The notes below the pieces were generated by a model, which was not told the DNA's origin, ran no database searches, and saw only the letters and a list, made by a program, of their open reading frames with translations. The translations under genes were made by a program, and so were the position numbers. This document shows positions 32,689-41,435 of a stretch of 64,000 nt of DNA, one piece after another; within the stretch, counting starts at the first letter, position 1, and every line of letters begins with the position of its first letter. Source of the DNA: Psychrobacter piscatorii (GTDB taxonomy: Bacteria; Pseudomonadota; Gammaproteobacteria; Pseudomonadales; Moraxellaceae); NCBI RefSeq assembly GCF_904846415.1, contig NZ_CAJHAR010000012.1, forward strand, positions 1 to 64,000. The letters are read 5' to 3'.

Positions 32689-34773
32689 CTACTGTGGTTC
32701 TGTTTTGAGCGGCTTATCTAAAGGCACATTGTATAATCGTAACGCCTCTTTCATCACGTTGTGGAACACAGGTGCGACCGTTAGACCCGCATAAATCTGA
32801 CCGCGCGGATCTTCAATAAGCATGACGCCCACAAGCTTTGGATTAGACGCTGGTGCCATACCAGCAAAGACGTTACGATACTGATCAGTATAATAACCAC
32901 CTTCTGGATTGATACGGCGCGAGGTACCAGTCTTGCCTGCCACACGGTATCCGTCAATGGCGGCGGCTTTAGCTGTTCCACCTGCCTCGGTCACACTTTC
33001 AAGCATCTGTACAATAGACATCGCCTGCTCGCGCGCCATAATGCGTTTGCTTGGTTGCGGCTTGTCGTTCTTAATCAAAGTCAATGGGTGCATCACTCCG
33101 CCTGCTGCGAGGGCTGAATAAGCCTGCGCTACTTGCGCTAGTGTCACTTGTAAACCATAACCATAACTGACTGTCGCACGGCGTGAGGTTTCTTTCTCTT
33201 TTGGCGTCACAATGAGACCACTGCCCTCACCTGGGAACTGTAAAGGTGTTTTTGAACCAAAGCCAAACTGTCGTTGCATATTAGTAATGGCATCAGGCGG
33301 TAGCGACAACGCAATCTTAGTCGAAGCCACGTTACTAGACTTCTGTAGTAGCGTTGCCATATTGATCATGCCCAAGTTATTATGATCGCGGATGGTATAG
33401 CCACGCACGCGAATTGAACCTGGGTTGGTATCAATTAAAGTAGTCGGCGTATATTTGCCTGAGTCTAGAGCGGCGGCAACGGTAAAGGGCTTCATCACCG
33501 AACCTGGTTCAAACACATCCAATAGCGCACGGTTACGCTGGTTCTCACCAGTCATCTCATTGAGATTGTTTGAGTTGAATGATGGCCATGTGGATAGCGC
33601 CAGCACTTCACCAGTCTGTACATCGACGATCATACCCGTCGACCAGCGCGCTTTTTGCAGACGCCCTGCTTTTTCTAGCTCTTTATAGAGCAAATATTGC
33701 AACCGCGAATCAATCGTCAGCGCCACATCTTTGCCTGGTATCTCAGGCTCAAGTTGCTTGATCTCTTTTAAGCTGTTTTGTTTGGCATCTTTTAAAACAA
33801 GCACCTTACCATCATCACCTGCTAAATCTTTTTCATACTGGCGCTCAATACCAGCACGTCCTTCGTAACCACCCTCAGGGTCGTTGGCGTTTTGTCCCAT
33901 AAATCCTAACAGCTGCGCATTAGATTGCGGCTGCGGATAATAACGCTGAAAGAAGTTTTTCTCATGGACACCAGGGAAATCAAGCGAGCTAACACTTTGT
34001 GCAATCTCAGGTGTGACCTTATTGAGAAGGGGTAAATAATGCGAGCCTGCACCAGATGGCAGCGCCGCTTTGACTGCTGCTTCATCGGTCACATCAATAC
34101 TGTCATCGATTGCCGTGGCTTTTTTTAGCTCATCGACAGAGATATTGGCAGCCGCAGCCAGTGTCGTCAGATCCATATTGTCTAGACGCTTTTGCATACG
34201 CGCCTGCAATTGTGGACTGCTAGGATTGGTCAAGATAATACGTTTGAGCTCGTAGTATTCACTCGCATAATCATGCGGGCTAAATGACACAGTCGCCAGC
34301 GGTGCGCTCACCGCAAGTGGTAAATCATTACGGTCGGTGATCATACCTCGATAGGATTTTTGCGTGCGCTCACTAGTAATGAGCTCATTGCCTTTGTCTT
34401 GATAGAACTGCGCGTTGGCTACCTGAATATAGTAGGCACGGCCAATCAATAGCACCAATATAACCAGCGCCAAACCCCAAACGGTACGGAAACGGTTTTT
34501 ATCCTGCTCAAAGCCGCCACGAGAGGACGCGCCAGAGGCTTTACCTAAAAACCCTCTTTTACTCTTTGGGTTTCTGGCACTGGTATGCGTCCCTTTCGTG
34601 TCACTCTTTTTGATACGATCAAATAATTTGGCTTTACGACTGCCTGCCGCTTTATCACCCATTTGTCCAGATTTGGCAGTGCTCGCACGGCGTAATGGTT
34701 TGGTCACCTTGCCACTGGCTGGTTTTTTGCTGGTGTTTTTTGCTGGTGTGGATTTAGGTTTTTTGTCACTCAT
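32689..34773 (-). CDS. ftsI: Peptidoglycan D,D-transpeptidase FtsI (PBP3)
   Basis: This 694-aa protein crosslinks septal peptidoglycan. A membrane anchor lies at about 97-116, then the dimerisation domain and the transpeptidase domain with SxxK in FEPGSVMKPF, the SSN motif in KSSNVAST and KTGTSR. All catalytic motifs are intact. The cytoplasmic tail before the membrane helix is unusually long (about 95 residues against about 20 in E. coli) and very basic, rich in Lys, Ser, Ala and Arg. Its start overlaps the ftsL stop by four bases (ATGA), so translation is coupled. Confidence 0.97.
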   Translation of the reverse strand: MSDKKPKSTPAKNTSKKPASGKVTKPLRRASTAKSGQMGDKAAGSRKAKLFDRIKKSDTKGTHTSARNPKSKRGFLGKASGASSRGGFEQDKNRFRTVWGLALVILVLLIGRAYYIQVANAQFYQDKGNELITSERTQKSYRGMITDRNDLPLAVSAPLATVSFSPHDYASEYYELKRIILTNPSSPQLQARMQKRLDNMDLTTLAAAANISVDELKKATAIDDSIDVTDEAAVKAALPSGAGSHYLPLLNKVTPEIAQSVSSLDFPGVHEKNFFQRYYPQPQSNAQLLGFMGQNANDPEGGYEGRAGIERQYEKDLAGDDGKVLVLKDAKQNSLKEIKQLEPEIPGKDVALTIDSRLQYLLYKELEKAGRLQKARWSTGMIVDVQTGEVLALSTWPSFNSNNLNEMTGENQRNRALLDVFEPGSVMKPFTVAAALDSGKYTPTTLIDTNPGSIRVRGYTIRDHNNLGMINMATLLQKSSNVASTKIALSLPPDAITNMQRQFGFGSKTPLQFPGEGSGLIVTPKEKETSRRATVSYGYGLQVTLAQVAQAYSALAAGGVMHPLTLIKNDKPQPSKRIMAREQAMSIVQMLESVTEAGGTAKAAAIDGYRVAGKTGTSRRINPEGGYYTDQYRNVFAGMAPASNPKLVGVMLIEDPRGQIYAGLTVAPVFHNVMKEALRLYNVPLDKPLKTEPQ

Positions 34774-35255
34774 TGTCCTGCCTCCGCTACCGGTTCTTCA
34801 GGGGAGATATCGGTAGAGGCTCGTGGTCCGACCACATCTAAATCTAACTCATCGTCGTCATCATCAGAGACCACTGGTGCTAAGGCAGTGGCGACACCAG
34901 GCTGAATAATCAGCTTATCCTTCAATGTCGGTGAGTACATACCCAATTCCGCCACTGCACGACTGGCGATTTGCGGTGTGGCGCTAAAGGTTTGCTGTTC
35001 AATCAATAGACGCTGATGTTCTATTTGTAGCTTACGCTCTTGTTTTTTCATGTCTTGCAAGGTTTTATAATCCTGATGATATTGCTGAACGGCTTCGGCA
35101 GTCTTGATGCCGCTCCATACGATTGCGGCTGCCAAGAGCAGTAATACGACCACATAAATGCTCACCACATTGAACCGACGCACGAATAGCTCGCCGATAT
35201 CGGTGTTATAGGGCGCGGCGGCGCGGCGGTTTGCAGGTTTGTCAGATATTGCCAT
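34770..35255 (-). CDS. ftsL: Cell division protein FtsL
   Basis: This 161-aa bitopic protein forms the FtsQLB-type division scaffold. A short cytoplasmic part is followed by one membrane helix (about 30-51, VVSIYVVVLLLLAAAIVWSG) and a periplasmic coiled coil (about 55-90, with TLQDMKKQERKLQIEHQRLL). It ends in an acidic tail (SDDDDDELDLDVV) that is not part of the core family. The start is placed at the ATG at 35255 with GAGAT in front; an upstream extension of 22 codons is unlikely. It overlaps ftsI by four bases. Unusually, about 415 bases separate it from rsmH. Confidence 0.9.
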   Translation of the reverse strand: MAISDKPANRRAAAPYNTDIGELFVRRFNVVSIYVVVLLLLAAAIVWSGIKTAEAVQQYHQDYKTLQDMKKQERKLQIEHQRLLIEQQTFSATPQIASRAVAELGMYSPTLKDKLIIQPGVATALAPVVSDDDDDELDLDVVGPRASTDISPEEPVAEAGQ

Positions 35256-35670
35256 GACGATCTCAAAAAGTGAACGTAAACGATAAAGTAGATAATGGTC
35301 TGCAAGCAATGAATGCATCATTGCTCAGCCATACCATTGATAAAAATAAAACCAAAGATAACCGTCTTATAGCGGCAACAGCCTACCGCTATAGCGATAT
35401 GTCATATCAAAACCTGCTGCCTTACTAAACCTGCTATCTTGCAAAGTCGAATAGGTCGAATAAACAACCATGTTATTTTAGAGTGAAAAACGACTGAGTT
35501 GCTTGATATCTCAGCCACTCTCAACTGATAAATGACGGAAAATTATTTGCTGAGCCTAACAGACAATATTTACAGCTTTTTAACAGTGGCGTAGCGATTA
35601 AGACATTTATGCATCATTCAGACAAACAATAGCAATCATATGCGATTTACTCAGTGTTTTCATCCATGAT
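35256..35670. other. Unusual gap between rsmH and ftsL
   Basis: These 415 bases contain no credible gene, although rsmH and ftsL normally touch. On the minus strand a short stem (CTGAG with CTCAG, 35494-35514) followed by a T-rich run may be a weak terminator or attenuator. A separate promoter for ftsL could lie here. Confidence 0.45.
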
Positions 35671-36825
35671 TTATGGCGCGGCCGTCTGCTGATACTCTGT
35701 GTCGGTACGAGTTGCCATACGCAACCATGCACTGCGCGCGCGTGGGTTTTGGCTCGTTTCAGCTTTGCTGGGGCCAACGCGTTTAGGTTTGCTAAAGTAA
35801 CGTGGACGATTGGGCGGCATCGGCAAGTTTTCATCTTCTGGATACTGCCCTTTGCTATGACGCTGCAAAAACTGCTTGATACGGCGATCTTCTAGTGAGT
35901 GAAAACTAATGACCGCTAGCTGCCCGTCTGACTTTAAGATAGGAATACTTTGCGCTAAAAAGTCGTCGACATCGCCTAGCTCATTGTTAATAAAAATACG
36001 CATGGCCTGAAAGCTTTGCGTGGCTGGGTGCTTGCCGCGCTGCCAATTGGGATGCGCCTCTTTGATTACCTCTGCCAGCTCAAGCGTAGAGTCGTAGCTT
36101 TCCATTTGCTTGATAGCGCGCGCAATACGGCGACTATGACGCTCTTCGCCAAACTCATAGAGCACATTGGCCAATGTCTCATCGTCAACCTGCTCAAGCC
36201 ATTCGGCAACTGACTTGCCACGGCTGGTATCCATGCGCATGTCCACTGCCCCATCACGCATAAAACTAAAGCCGCGGCTACCATCATCAATTTGCGGTGA
36301 TGAAATGCCCAAATCCGCCATCAAGCCATCCACTTGCGTAATACCCATAGCAGCCAGACTATCAGTCAACGTTGCAAAGCTGTCATGCACCACGCGTACA
36401 CGGCTGTCTTTACTTGCCAATTCCTGCGCCACGCTAATGGCCGTCGGATCTTTATCAAAGACAATCAGTGTGGCGTCATCGGCAAGTTGACTTAATAGTA
36501 ACCTGCTATGACCGCCACGACCAAAGGTCGCATCAACGTAGATACCACTTATATTTAAGCCATTTTGGTCGTTATTGCTTTGAGTAGCACTGCCTGTTTG
36601 CTTGGGCAAGGATTTTACGCCAAGTACTGCAGCGACAGTCTCTTGCAGTAGCACCGCATCGTGGACAAAATCCAGCTCATTAGACGTGGCAGAATCTTCT
36701 ATCGACGATTGCAGGTTTTGAGCTGCATCATTTTCTATCGAAGAGGGGCTGATCGCAGGCTTAGGAGCAGCCGCGACTGAAGAATGGTTAGCGTTAGCAT
36801 TTGACTTAGATTTAGATAGGGACAC
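35671..36825 (-). CDS. rsmH: 16S rRNA (cytosine(1402)-N4)-methyltransferase RsmH
   Basis: This protein of about 384 aa methylates N4 of C1402 in 16S rRNA. The core begins near FVHDAVLLQETVAAVLG and has the SAM loop YVDATFGRGGHS, the ADLGISSPQID motif, FGEERHSRRIA and the C-terminal SFHSLEDR. The usual length is about 310 aa. Here a Ser/Asn/Ala-rich N-terminal extension of about 50 residues is added, as well as an inserted loop before the SAM motif. The start is uncertain: GTG at 36825 with GAG upstream is chosen; a longer frame opens at 36918. It heads the dcw operon, without mraZ, and diverges from gltX. Confidence 0.93.
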   Translation of the reverse strand: MSLSKSKSNANANHSSVAAAPKPAISPSSIENDAAQNLQSSIEDSATSNELDFVHDAVLLQETVAAVLGVKSLPKQTGSATQSNNDQNGLNISGIYVDATFGRGGHSRLLLSQLADDATLIVFDKDPTAISVAQELASKDSRVRVVHDSFATLTDSLAAMGITQVDGLMADLGISSPQIDDGSRGFSFMRDGAVDMRMDTSRGKSVAEWLEQVDDETLANVLYEFGEERHSRRIARAIKQMESYDSTLELAEVIKEAHPNWQRGKHPATQSFQAMRIFINNELGDVDDFLAQSIPILKSDGQLAVISFHSLEDRRIKQFLQRHSKGQYPEDENLPMPPNRPRYFSKPKRVGPSKAETSQNPRARSAWLRMATRTDTEYQQTAAP

Positions 36826-37075
36826 AAACAACTCAATAGATGACGACCATACTGGCCAGTAATTGGATGAAAATAAACAAGTTATGACTTGCTTAGCATT
36901 ATTATCGCAAGGATACACGGCTAGTCAAGCACTAGAAGGGCTTTTCATTAAAAATATCACATGTCTCTGTTATACTAGCGCTATATTTTACGCTATTTCT
37001 TCACATCGACTTCATATCTTTCATCGCTATTTATACTAATAGCTTATATTGATAGTAAACTTTGAGACTTTTATC

Positions 37076-38596
37076 ATGCACACCTCTACTGACAGCAAGC
37101 GCCCTGTACGCACGCGTATCGCCCCATCACCAACTGGCTTCCCGCACGTAGGTACTGCTTATATCGCCCTGTTTAACTTGGCTTTCGCCAAAGCGCACGG
37201 CGGCGAATTTATCTTACGTATTGAAGATACCGACCAGACGCGCTCGACTGAGCAATCAGAGCAAATGATTTTAGATGCCTTGCACTGGGTTGGTCTAGAT
37301 TGGAGCGAGGGTCCAGACATTGGCGGCCCACATGCCCCTTATCGTCAGAGCGAGCGTAGTGATATCTATAAAAAACACGCTGAGATACTCATAGAAAAAG
37401 ACCATGCGTTTCGCTGTTTTTGTACCCCTGAAGAATTAGATGCTATGCGTGCTGAGCAAATGGCCAATGGCGAGACGCCGCGTTATGACGGTCGCTGCGC
37501 ACATATTGCTCCAGAAAAAACCGCGCAATTAGTAAGCGAGGGCAAACCACACGTGATTCGTATGCGAGTGCCGACCGAAGGCACTTGTCAGGTACAAGAC
37601 ATGCTGCGCGGTACGGTTGAGTTCCCTTGGACCCAAGTCGACATGCAAGTACTGCTAAAAACCGATGGTATGCCAACCTATCACCTCGCCAACGTCGTCG
37701 ATGACCACTTGATGGAAATCACCCACGTCATGCGCGGTGAAGAGTGGCTGAACTCTGCGCCCAAGCATCAACTGCTGTATGATTATTTTGGTTGGGAAAT
37801 GCCAACGCTTTGCCATATGCCGCTCCTACGTAACCCTGACAAATCAAAACTGTCTAAGCGTAAAAACCCAACCTCTATCACTTACTATCGTGATGCAGGC
37901 GTGCTGCCTGAAGCGTTGCTCAACTATCTCGGTCGTATGGGTTACTCAATGCCTAATGATGCTGAGCAGTTTACGCTAGAAGAAATGATTGCCAGCTTTG
38001 ATATTCAGCGTGTGTCGCTTGGTGGCCCTATCTTCGATATCGAAAAGCTAAACTGGCTCAATGCAGAATGGCTACGTGCGCTTAGCCCTGAAGAGCTAAA
38101 GAATAAAATCCTTGAGTGGGCCAGCAACAGTGACAAGCTAACCGCTATCGCAGCCGCAATTCAACCACGTATCGAGCTATTGTCTGATGCGGTTAATTGG
38201 GGTGGTTTCTATTTCCAAAACCTACCTGACATCAATGCTGAGAGCTTCACTCATAAATCACTCACGCCTGAGCAAATTATCGAGATGCTGCAATTAGCGC
38301 TTTGGCAATTAGAAGTCTTGCCAACTTGGTCAGAAGAAAACATTTACGCCACGCTAAAAGGCCTTGCTGCTCACCTTGATATTAAGATGCGCGACTTTAT
38401 GGCGCCGTTCTTTATCGCGATCGCTGGTAGTACCTCATCAACGCCCGTCATGAACTCTATGGCGATAATCGGTGCTGATATGACGCTGACTCGCTTACGT
38501 CATGCGGTTGATGTGCTGGGAGGCCTCGGTAAAAAGAAATTGAAAAAACTTGAGAAACAAGCGGCAGAGTTGCCAGACTTTTTGGCTGCTGAATAA
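37076..38596 (+). CDS. gltX: Glutamyl-tRNA synthetase
   Basis: This class I synthetase of about 506 aa charges tRNA-Glu. The HIGH-like motif lies in [13 protein letters not shown] near the start and the KMSKS-like motif in [10 protein letters not shown] zinc site is visible ([11 protein letters not shown], with later Tyr and Cys in YDGRCAH), followed by the helical anticodon-binding domain. The start is the ATG at 37076; a TTG frame nine codons upstream lacks support. It is divergent from rsmH, ends in a strong terminator and lies about 0.8 kb before the tRNA-Glu gene that makes its substrate. Confidence 0.97.
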   Translation: MHTSTDSKRPVRTRIAPSPTGFPHVGTAYIALFNLAFAKAHGGEFILRIEDTDQTRSTEQSEQMILDALHWVGLDWSEGPDIGGPHAPYRQSERSDIYKKHAEILIEKDHAFRCFCTPEELDAMRAEQMANGETPRYDGRCAHIAPEKTAQLVSEGKPHVIRMRVPTEGTCQVQDMLRGTVEFPWTQVDMQVLLKTDGMPTYHLANVVDDHLMEITHVMRGEEWLNSAPKHQLLYDYFGWEMPTLCHMPLLRNPDKSKLSKRKNPTSITYYRDAGVLPEALLNYLGRMGYSMPNDAEQFTLEEMIASFDIQRVSLGGPIFDIEKLNWLNAEWLRALSPEELKNKILEWASNSDKLTAIAAAIQPRIELLSDAVNWGGFYFQNLPDINAESFTHKSLTPEQIIEMLQLALWQLEVLPTWSEENIYATLKGLAAHLDIKMRDFMAPFFIAIAGSTSSTPVMNSMAIIGADMTLTRLRHAVDVLGGLGKKKLKKLEKQAAELPDFLAAE

Positions 38597-38618
38597 AGTC
38601 GTTAAAAACTTATGATAT

Positions 38619-38653
38619 AAAAAAAGGGTTAGATTATTTCTGACCCTTTTTTT
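38619..38653 (+). terminator. Rho-independent terminator of gltX
   Basis: GGGTTAGA pairs with TCTGACCC, flanked by an A-run and a seven-T tract. Confidence 0.85.
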
Positions 38654-38710
38654 CATTATTACTAAGTGACACTACTCTCAGACTATCAAACATCTTATTT
38701 GGAACTAAAC

Positions 38711-39076
38711 ATGGCTGCCAAAACCGTCACCATAGAAAGTAAAGACTATGTCTTTAATACCCTAAAAGAAGCGCAGAAATACTATGATACCATCATAAAA
38801 GAGCTTTTCGAGGCAAACCTTACCCTAACTACAGGTCAGGATTTTGAAGATTTAAAATGGATATATAGCACTTACTGCCGTTACACCAAACATAATCTAG
38901 ATAAATTAGGCAAATATGACATCATTGGCGTCAAAGGTATCAGAACGATCCGAGAAAAAGGTGGTCAATATGTGCCAACGGAATGCTGCGCGATTATTTT
39001 TTCTGATGGTAGCGAAGCAGAGTTTTATACCGATAAAGCGATTAAAGAGATCGCGCTTAAACAAAATCCACGCTAA
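38711..39076 (+). CDS. DUF3223 (DCL-like) domain protein
   Basis: This 121-aa cytosolic protein resembles the DUF3223 family, related to the plant DCL domain. A start like YVFNTLKEAQKYYDTI is followed by FEDLKWIYSTYC, a DIIGVKGIRTI turn and an end with FSDGSEAEFYTDKAIKEIA. Plant relatives act in rRNA processing; bacterial members are uncharacterised. The start is the ATG at 38711 with GGAA in front; an upstream in-frame start at 38666 would overlap the gltX terminator region. It sits alone between gltX and the tRNA genes. Family call is moderately sure, function unknown. Confidence 0.65.
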   Translation: MAAKTVTIESKDYVFNTLKEAQKYYDTIIKELFEANLTLTTGQDFEDLKWIYSTYCRYTKHNLDKLGKYDIIGVKGIRTIREKGGQYVPTECCAIIFSDGSEAEFYTDKAIKEIALKQNPR

Positions 39077-39152
39077 TTTGGGCTTGTTGGACCTTTAAAA
39101 TAGGCTAAAACGCTTTTTTTTGCATATTTATAAATTATTTTTAAAATAGTTG

Positions 39153-39181
39153 TTGACAAGACTGCCGCTCTTACATAAAAT
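39153..39181 (+). promoter_or_regulatory. Sigma-70 promoter of tRNA-Ala
   Basis: A consensus TTGACA (39153-39158), 17-base spacer and TAAAAT (39176-39181) lie 17 bases before the tRNA. Confidence 0.85.
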
Positions 39182-39198
39182 ACGCACACTCTTAGCGA

Positions 39199-39274
39199 GG
39201 GGCTATAGCTCAGTTGGTAGAGCACTTGCATGGCATGCAAGGGGTCAACGGTTCGACTCCGTTTAGCTCCACCA
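39199..39274 (+). tRNA. tRNA-Ala (GGC)
   Basis: The 76-base sequence folds as a cloverleaf: acceptor GGGGCTA with TAGCTCC, D-arm AGCTCAGTTGGTAGAGC, anticodon stem CTTGC/GCAAG around loop ATGGCAT (anticodon GGC), T-arm with GGTTCGACTCC. CCA is encoded. Confidence 0.95.
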
Positions 39275-39422
39275 TACTTATTTATAGCAACGCTCAGTAT
39301 TACTGAAACGTAATCATAAATACTCGCTAGTAGGACGATATCAGCACCTAGGCAATGCTTATTTACTAAGCTATCTGATATTGTGAAGTACCGTTGTAAC
39401 CACTGGTTATAACACTCTATGC

Positions 39423-39498
39423 GTCCCCATCGTCTAGAGGCCTAGGACACCGCCCTTTCACGGCGGTAACGGGGGTTCGAATCCCCCTGGGGACGCCA
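39423..39498 (+). tRNA. tRNA-Glu (TTC)
   Basis: The 76-base sequence folds as a cloverleaf: acceptor GTCCCCA with TGGGGAC, anticodon stem CCGCC/GGCGG around loop CTTTCAC (anticodon TTC), T-arm GGGGGTTCGAATCCCCC. CCA is encoded. It lies 148 bases after tRNA-Ala, probably on the same transcript. Confidence 0.95.
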
Positions 39499-39560
39499 CT
39501 ATTCGGCGTCACTTATTAGCACTTTTGCTTAGCATCAGATTAGACTAATAAGCGAACACT

Positions 39561-39598
39561 AAAAAAGCCCAGTCATCATACGGTGACTGGGCTTTTTT
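39561..39598 (+). terminator. Terminator of the tRNA unit
   Basis: A 15-bp stem (AAAAAAGCCCAGTCA with TGACTGGGCTTTTTT) and an 8-nt loop; symmetric, so it can work both ways. Confidence 0.9.
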
Positions 39599-39771
39599 AC
39601 ATCTGTCATTTCTCCAATATGTCTTAACGCTGCTCTCATCACCTTATAGCTATCCGCGCTATTGCCAACCTATCTAATGCTCGCTACTATCTATCTCATC
39701 AGCATTTTATACAATATAAAAATGCTCTACGACGTATGAATTTTTGGTGCTATTAAAGTAAGGGATTAGCT

Positions 39772-40425
39772 ATGTTCGGCATTGAAAACTACCTAGGGTT
39801 TGTCTTAGCCGCTATTTTATTAAACCTCACGCCCGGCACCGATAGCATGTATATCATCACCCGCAGTGTCTCGCAAGGACAAGCCGCAGGGGTTTATTCT
39901 GTGTTAGGCATTACCACAGGTGCTTTGGTACACACATTATTCGCGGCGCTAGGACTGTCAGTACTGCTTGCCAACTCCCCTACGGCTTTTATGCTCGTAA
40001 AATATATTGGTGCGGCTTACTTATGTTATTTAGGCTTTAAGATGCTGACGAGCAAAAAGTCGAACTCAATAGCGAACCATTTGTCTAAAGCTCAGAATGT
40101 GACTAACCAAAAGGCCGTAGACGGCTGGAAAATCTATCAGCAAGGCGTGTTGACCAATCTATTTAATCCAAAGGTCGCCTTATTCTTCTTGGCGTTCTTT
40201 CCGCAGTTTATCGACGCTACTTATGCTTATGGCATGCTGTCATTTTTGATATTGGGACTGACTTTCGCTACCACTGGCTTTATATGGTGCTTATGTTTGG
40301 CGCTATTGGCTGCGCGGTTTAGTACACACTTGCGGGAAAATCCCTCTATTGAAACAATGTTAAATAGAGTCAGCGGTATGGTGTTTATTGGGCTAGGGAT
40401 TAAGTTATTGACTGAGAAGGCTTGA
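39772..40425 (+). CDS. LysE/RhtB-family amino-acid exporter
   Basis: This 217-aa inner-membrane protein has six predicted helices and the family's N-terminal signature (NLTPGTDSMYIITRSVSQG, a variant of the usual TPGPD). Members export amino acids such as threonine, homoserine or lysine. The second half shows NPKVALFFLAFFPQF, also typical. It stands alone on the plus strand, 174 bases after the tRNA terminator. The substrate cannot be told from sequence. The start ATG at 39772 has GGGAT at a plausible distance. Confidence 0.9.
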   Translation: MFGIENYLGFVLAAILLNLTPGTDSMYIITRSVSQGQAAGVYSVLGITTGALVHTLFAALGLSVLLANSPTAFMLVKYIGAAYLCYLGFKMLTSKKSNSIANHLSKAQNVTNQKAVDGWKIYQQGVLTNLFNPKVALFFLAFFPQFIDATYAYGMLSFLILGLTFATTGFIWCLCLALLAARFSTHLRENPSIETMLNRVSGMVFIGLGIKLLTEKA

Positions 40426-40568
40426 GTAATTTTTGAGCTAGGGTGTGTTGGAAATTCGTCCATAGCAATAACAATCTACCATCCCACCCTAATATATCAA
40501 GATTGCTATTTCATCATTACCGCACATCTCCTTTATCCTGTTGTATACTCATTAACAAACAACCGCCG

Positions 40569-41357
40569 ATGATATCTTCTATGCAAAACAACGATACCGA
40601 TCACATTATTCAAGCCATACAGCAGGTTTGTCAGACGCGGCATATTACTTATCTGCACGCTATTGAAAGTGGCAGCCGTGCATGGGGCTTCGCCTCACCT
40701 GATAGCGACTATGATGTCCGTCTGCTGTATTGCCAACCGTCTGACTGGTACTTGAGTTTGTTTGAGGATAAAGACACGTTTGAATTTATCCAAAACGATC
40801 TGCTCTCAGTACCATTTGATATTGGTGGCTGGGACATCAAAAAAGCTCTACAGCTACTCTATAAATCCAATGCAGTGGTATTTGAATGGCTGCACTCACC
40901 TATTGTTTATGAGCAGAAGACCGATCTAATGGCACACTTGCAAGCATTGAGCATAGACTATTTTCAGCCTATCACCGTGTTTCACCATTACCTCGGTATG
41001 GCAAAAAATGCCAGTCATGGTCTCGACCTTAATGCACCTGTGCGCCTCAAAAAAGTGTTTTACTTACTGCGCGCATTACTTGCGGCAAAGTGGATATTAA
41101 CAATGCATACGCCGCCACCAGTAATAATGATGCAGATGCTTGAGCTAGTCGATCAGAAAGTGCAAACTGAGATATTAACCTTGATTGATATCAAGCGTAC
41201 GCAAAATGAAAGTTATATACATCAGCTTTCACCAATAATGATCAGCGCGATTGCATCACTACGCGCCAGCATCGACAACCCCACTTTTGCACCTACTACG
41301 GCTTCCGATATTGCCCCCTTAAATGCGTTTTATCGTAGCGTTGTACGCTCGATATAA
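40569..41357 (+). CDS. RlaP-like nucleotidyltransferase (COG3541), first of a pair
   Basis: This protein of about 262 aa is a DNA-polymerase-beta-fold nucleotidyltransferase. The catalytic motif is GSRAWGF followed by DSDYDVRLLY, giving the paired Asp residues. The C-terminal part is helical with HHYLGMAKNAS. The group includes YcgL-type proteins and the RlaP class linked to RNA repair. The start is uncertain: ATG at 40569 is chosen, ATG at 40581 is possible, and neither has a strong ribosome-binding site. A similar gene follows 78 bases later. The substrate is unknown; proximity to tRNA genes may be chance. Confidence 0.75.
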   Translation: MISSMQNNDTDHIIQAIQQVCQTRHITYLHAIESGSRAWGFASPDSDYDVRLLYCQPSDWYLSLFEDKDTFEFIQNDLLSVPFDIGGWDIKKALQLLYKSNAVVFEWLHSPIVYEQKTDLMAHLQALSIDYFQPITVFHHYLGMAKNASHGLDLNAPVRLKKVFYLLRALLAAKWILTMHTPPPVIMMQMLELVDQKVQTEILTLIDIKRTQNESYIHQLSPIMISAIASLRASIDNPTFAPTTASDIAPLNAFYRSVVRSI

Positions 41358-41435
41358 CAGTATATGGCTAATATTTAGGTTAAATGGCAACCAATATAGA
41401 TCACACATTCAATATCAAAAAAAGAGAGGCCCGTT

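Noticed and set aside
35607..35834. Small minus-strand frame at the 3' end of rsmH
   Set aside because: It overlaps rsmH out of frame and has a composition expected of a shadow frame.
39199..39498. Integration site in the tRNA genes
   Set aside because: No partial tRNA copy, integrase or direct repeat of the tRNA 3' ends was seen in the flanking DNA.
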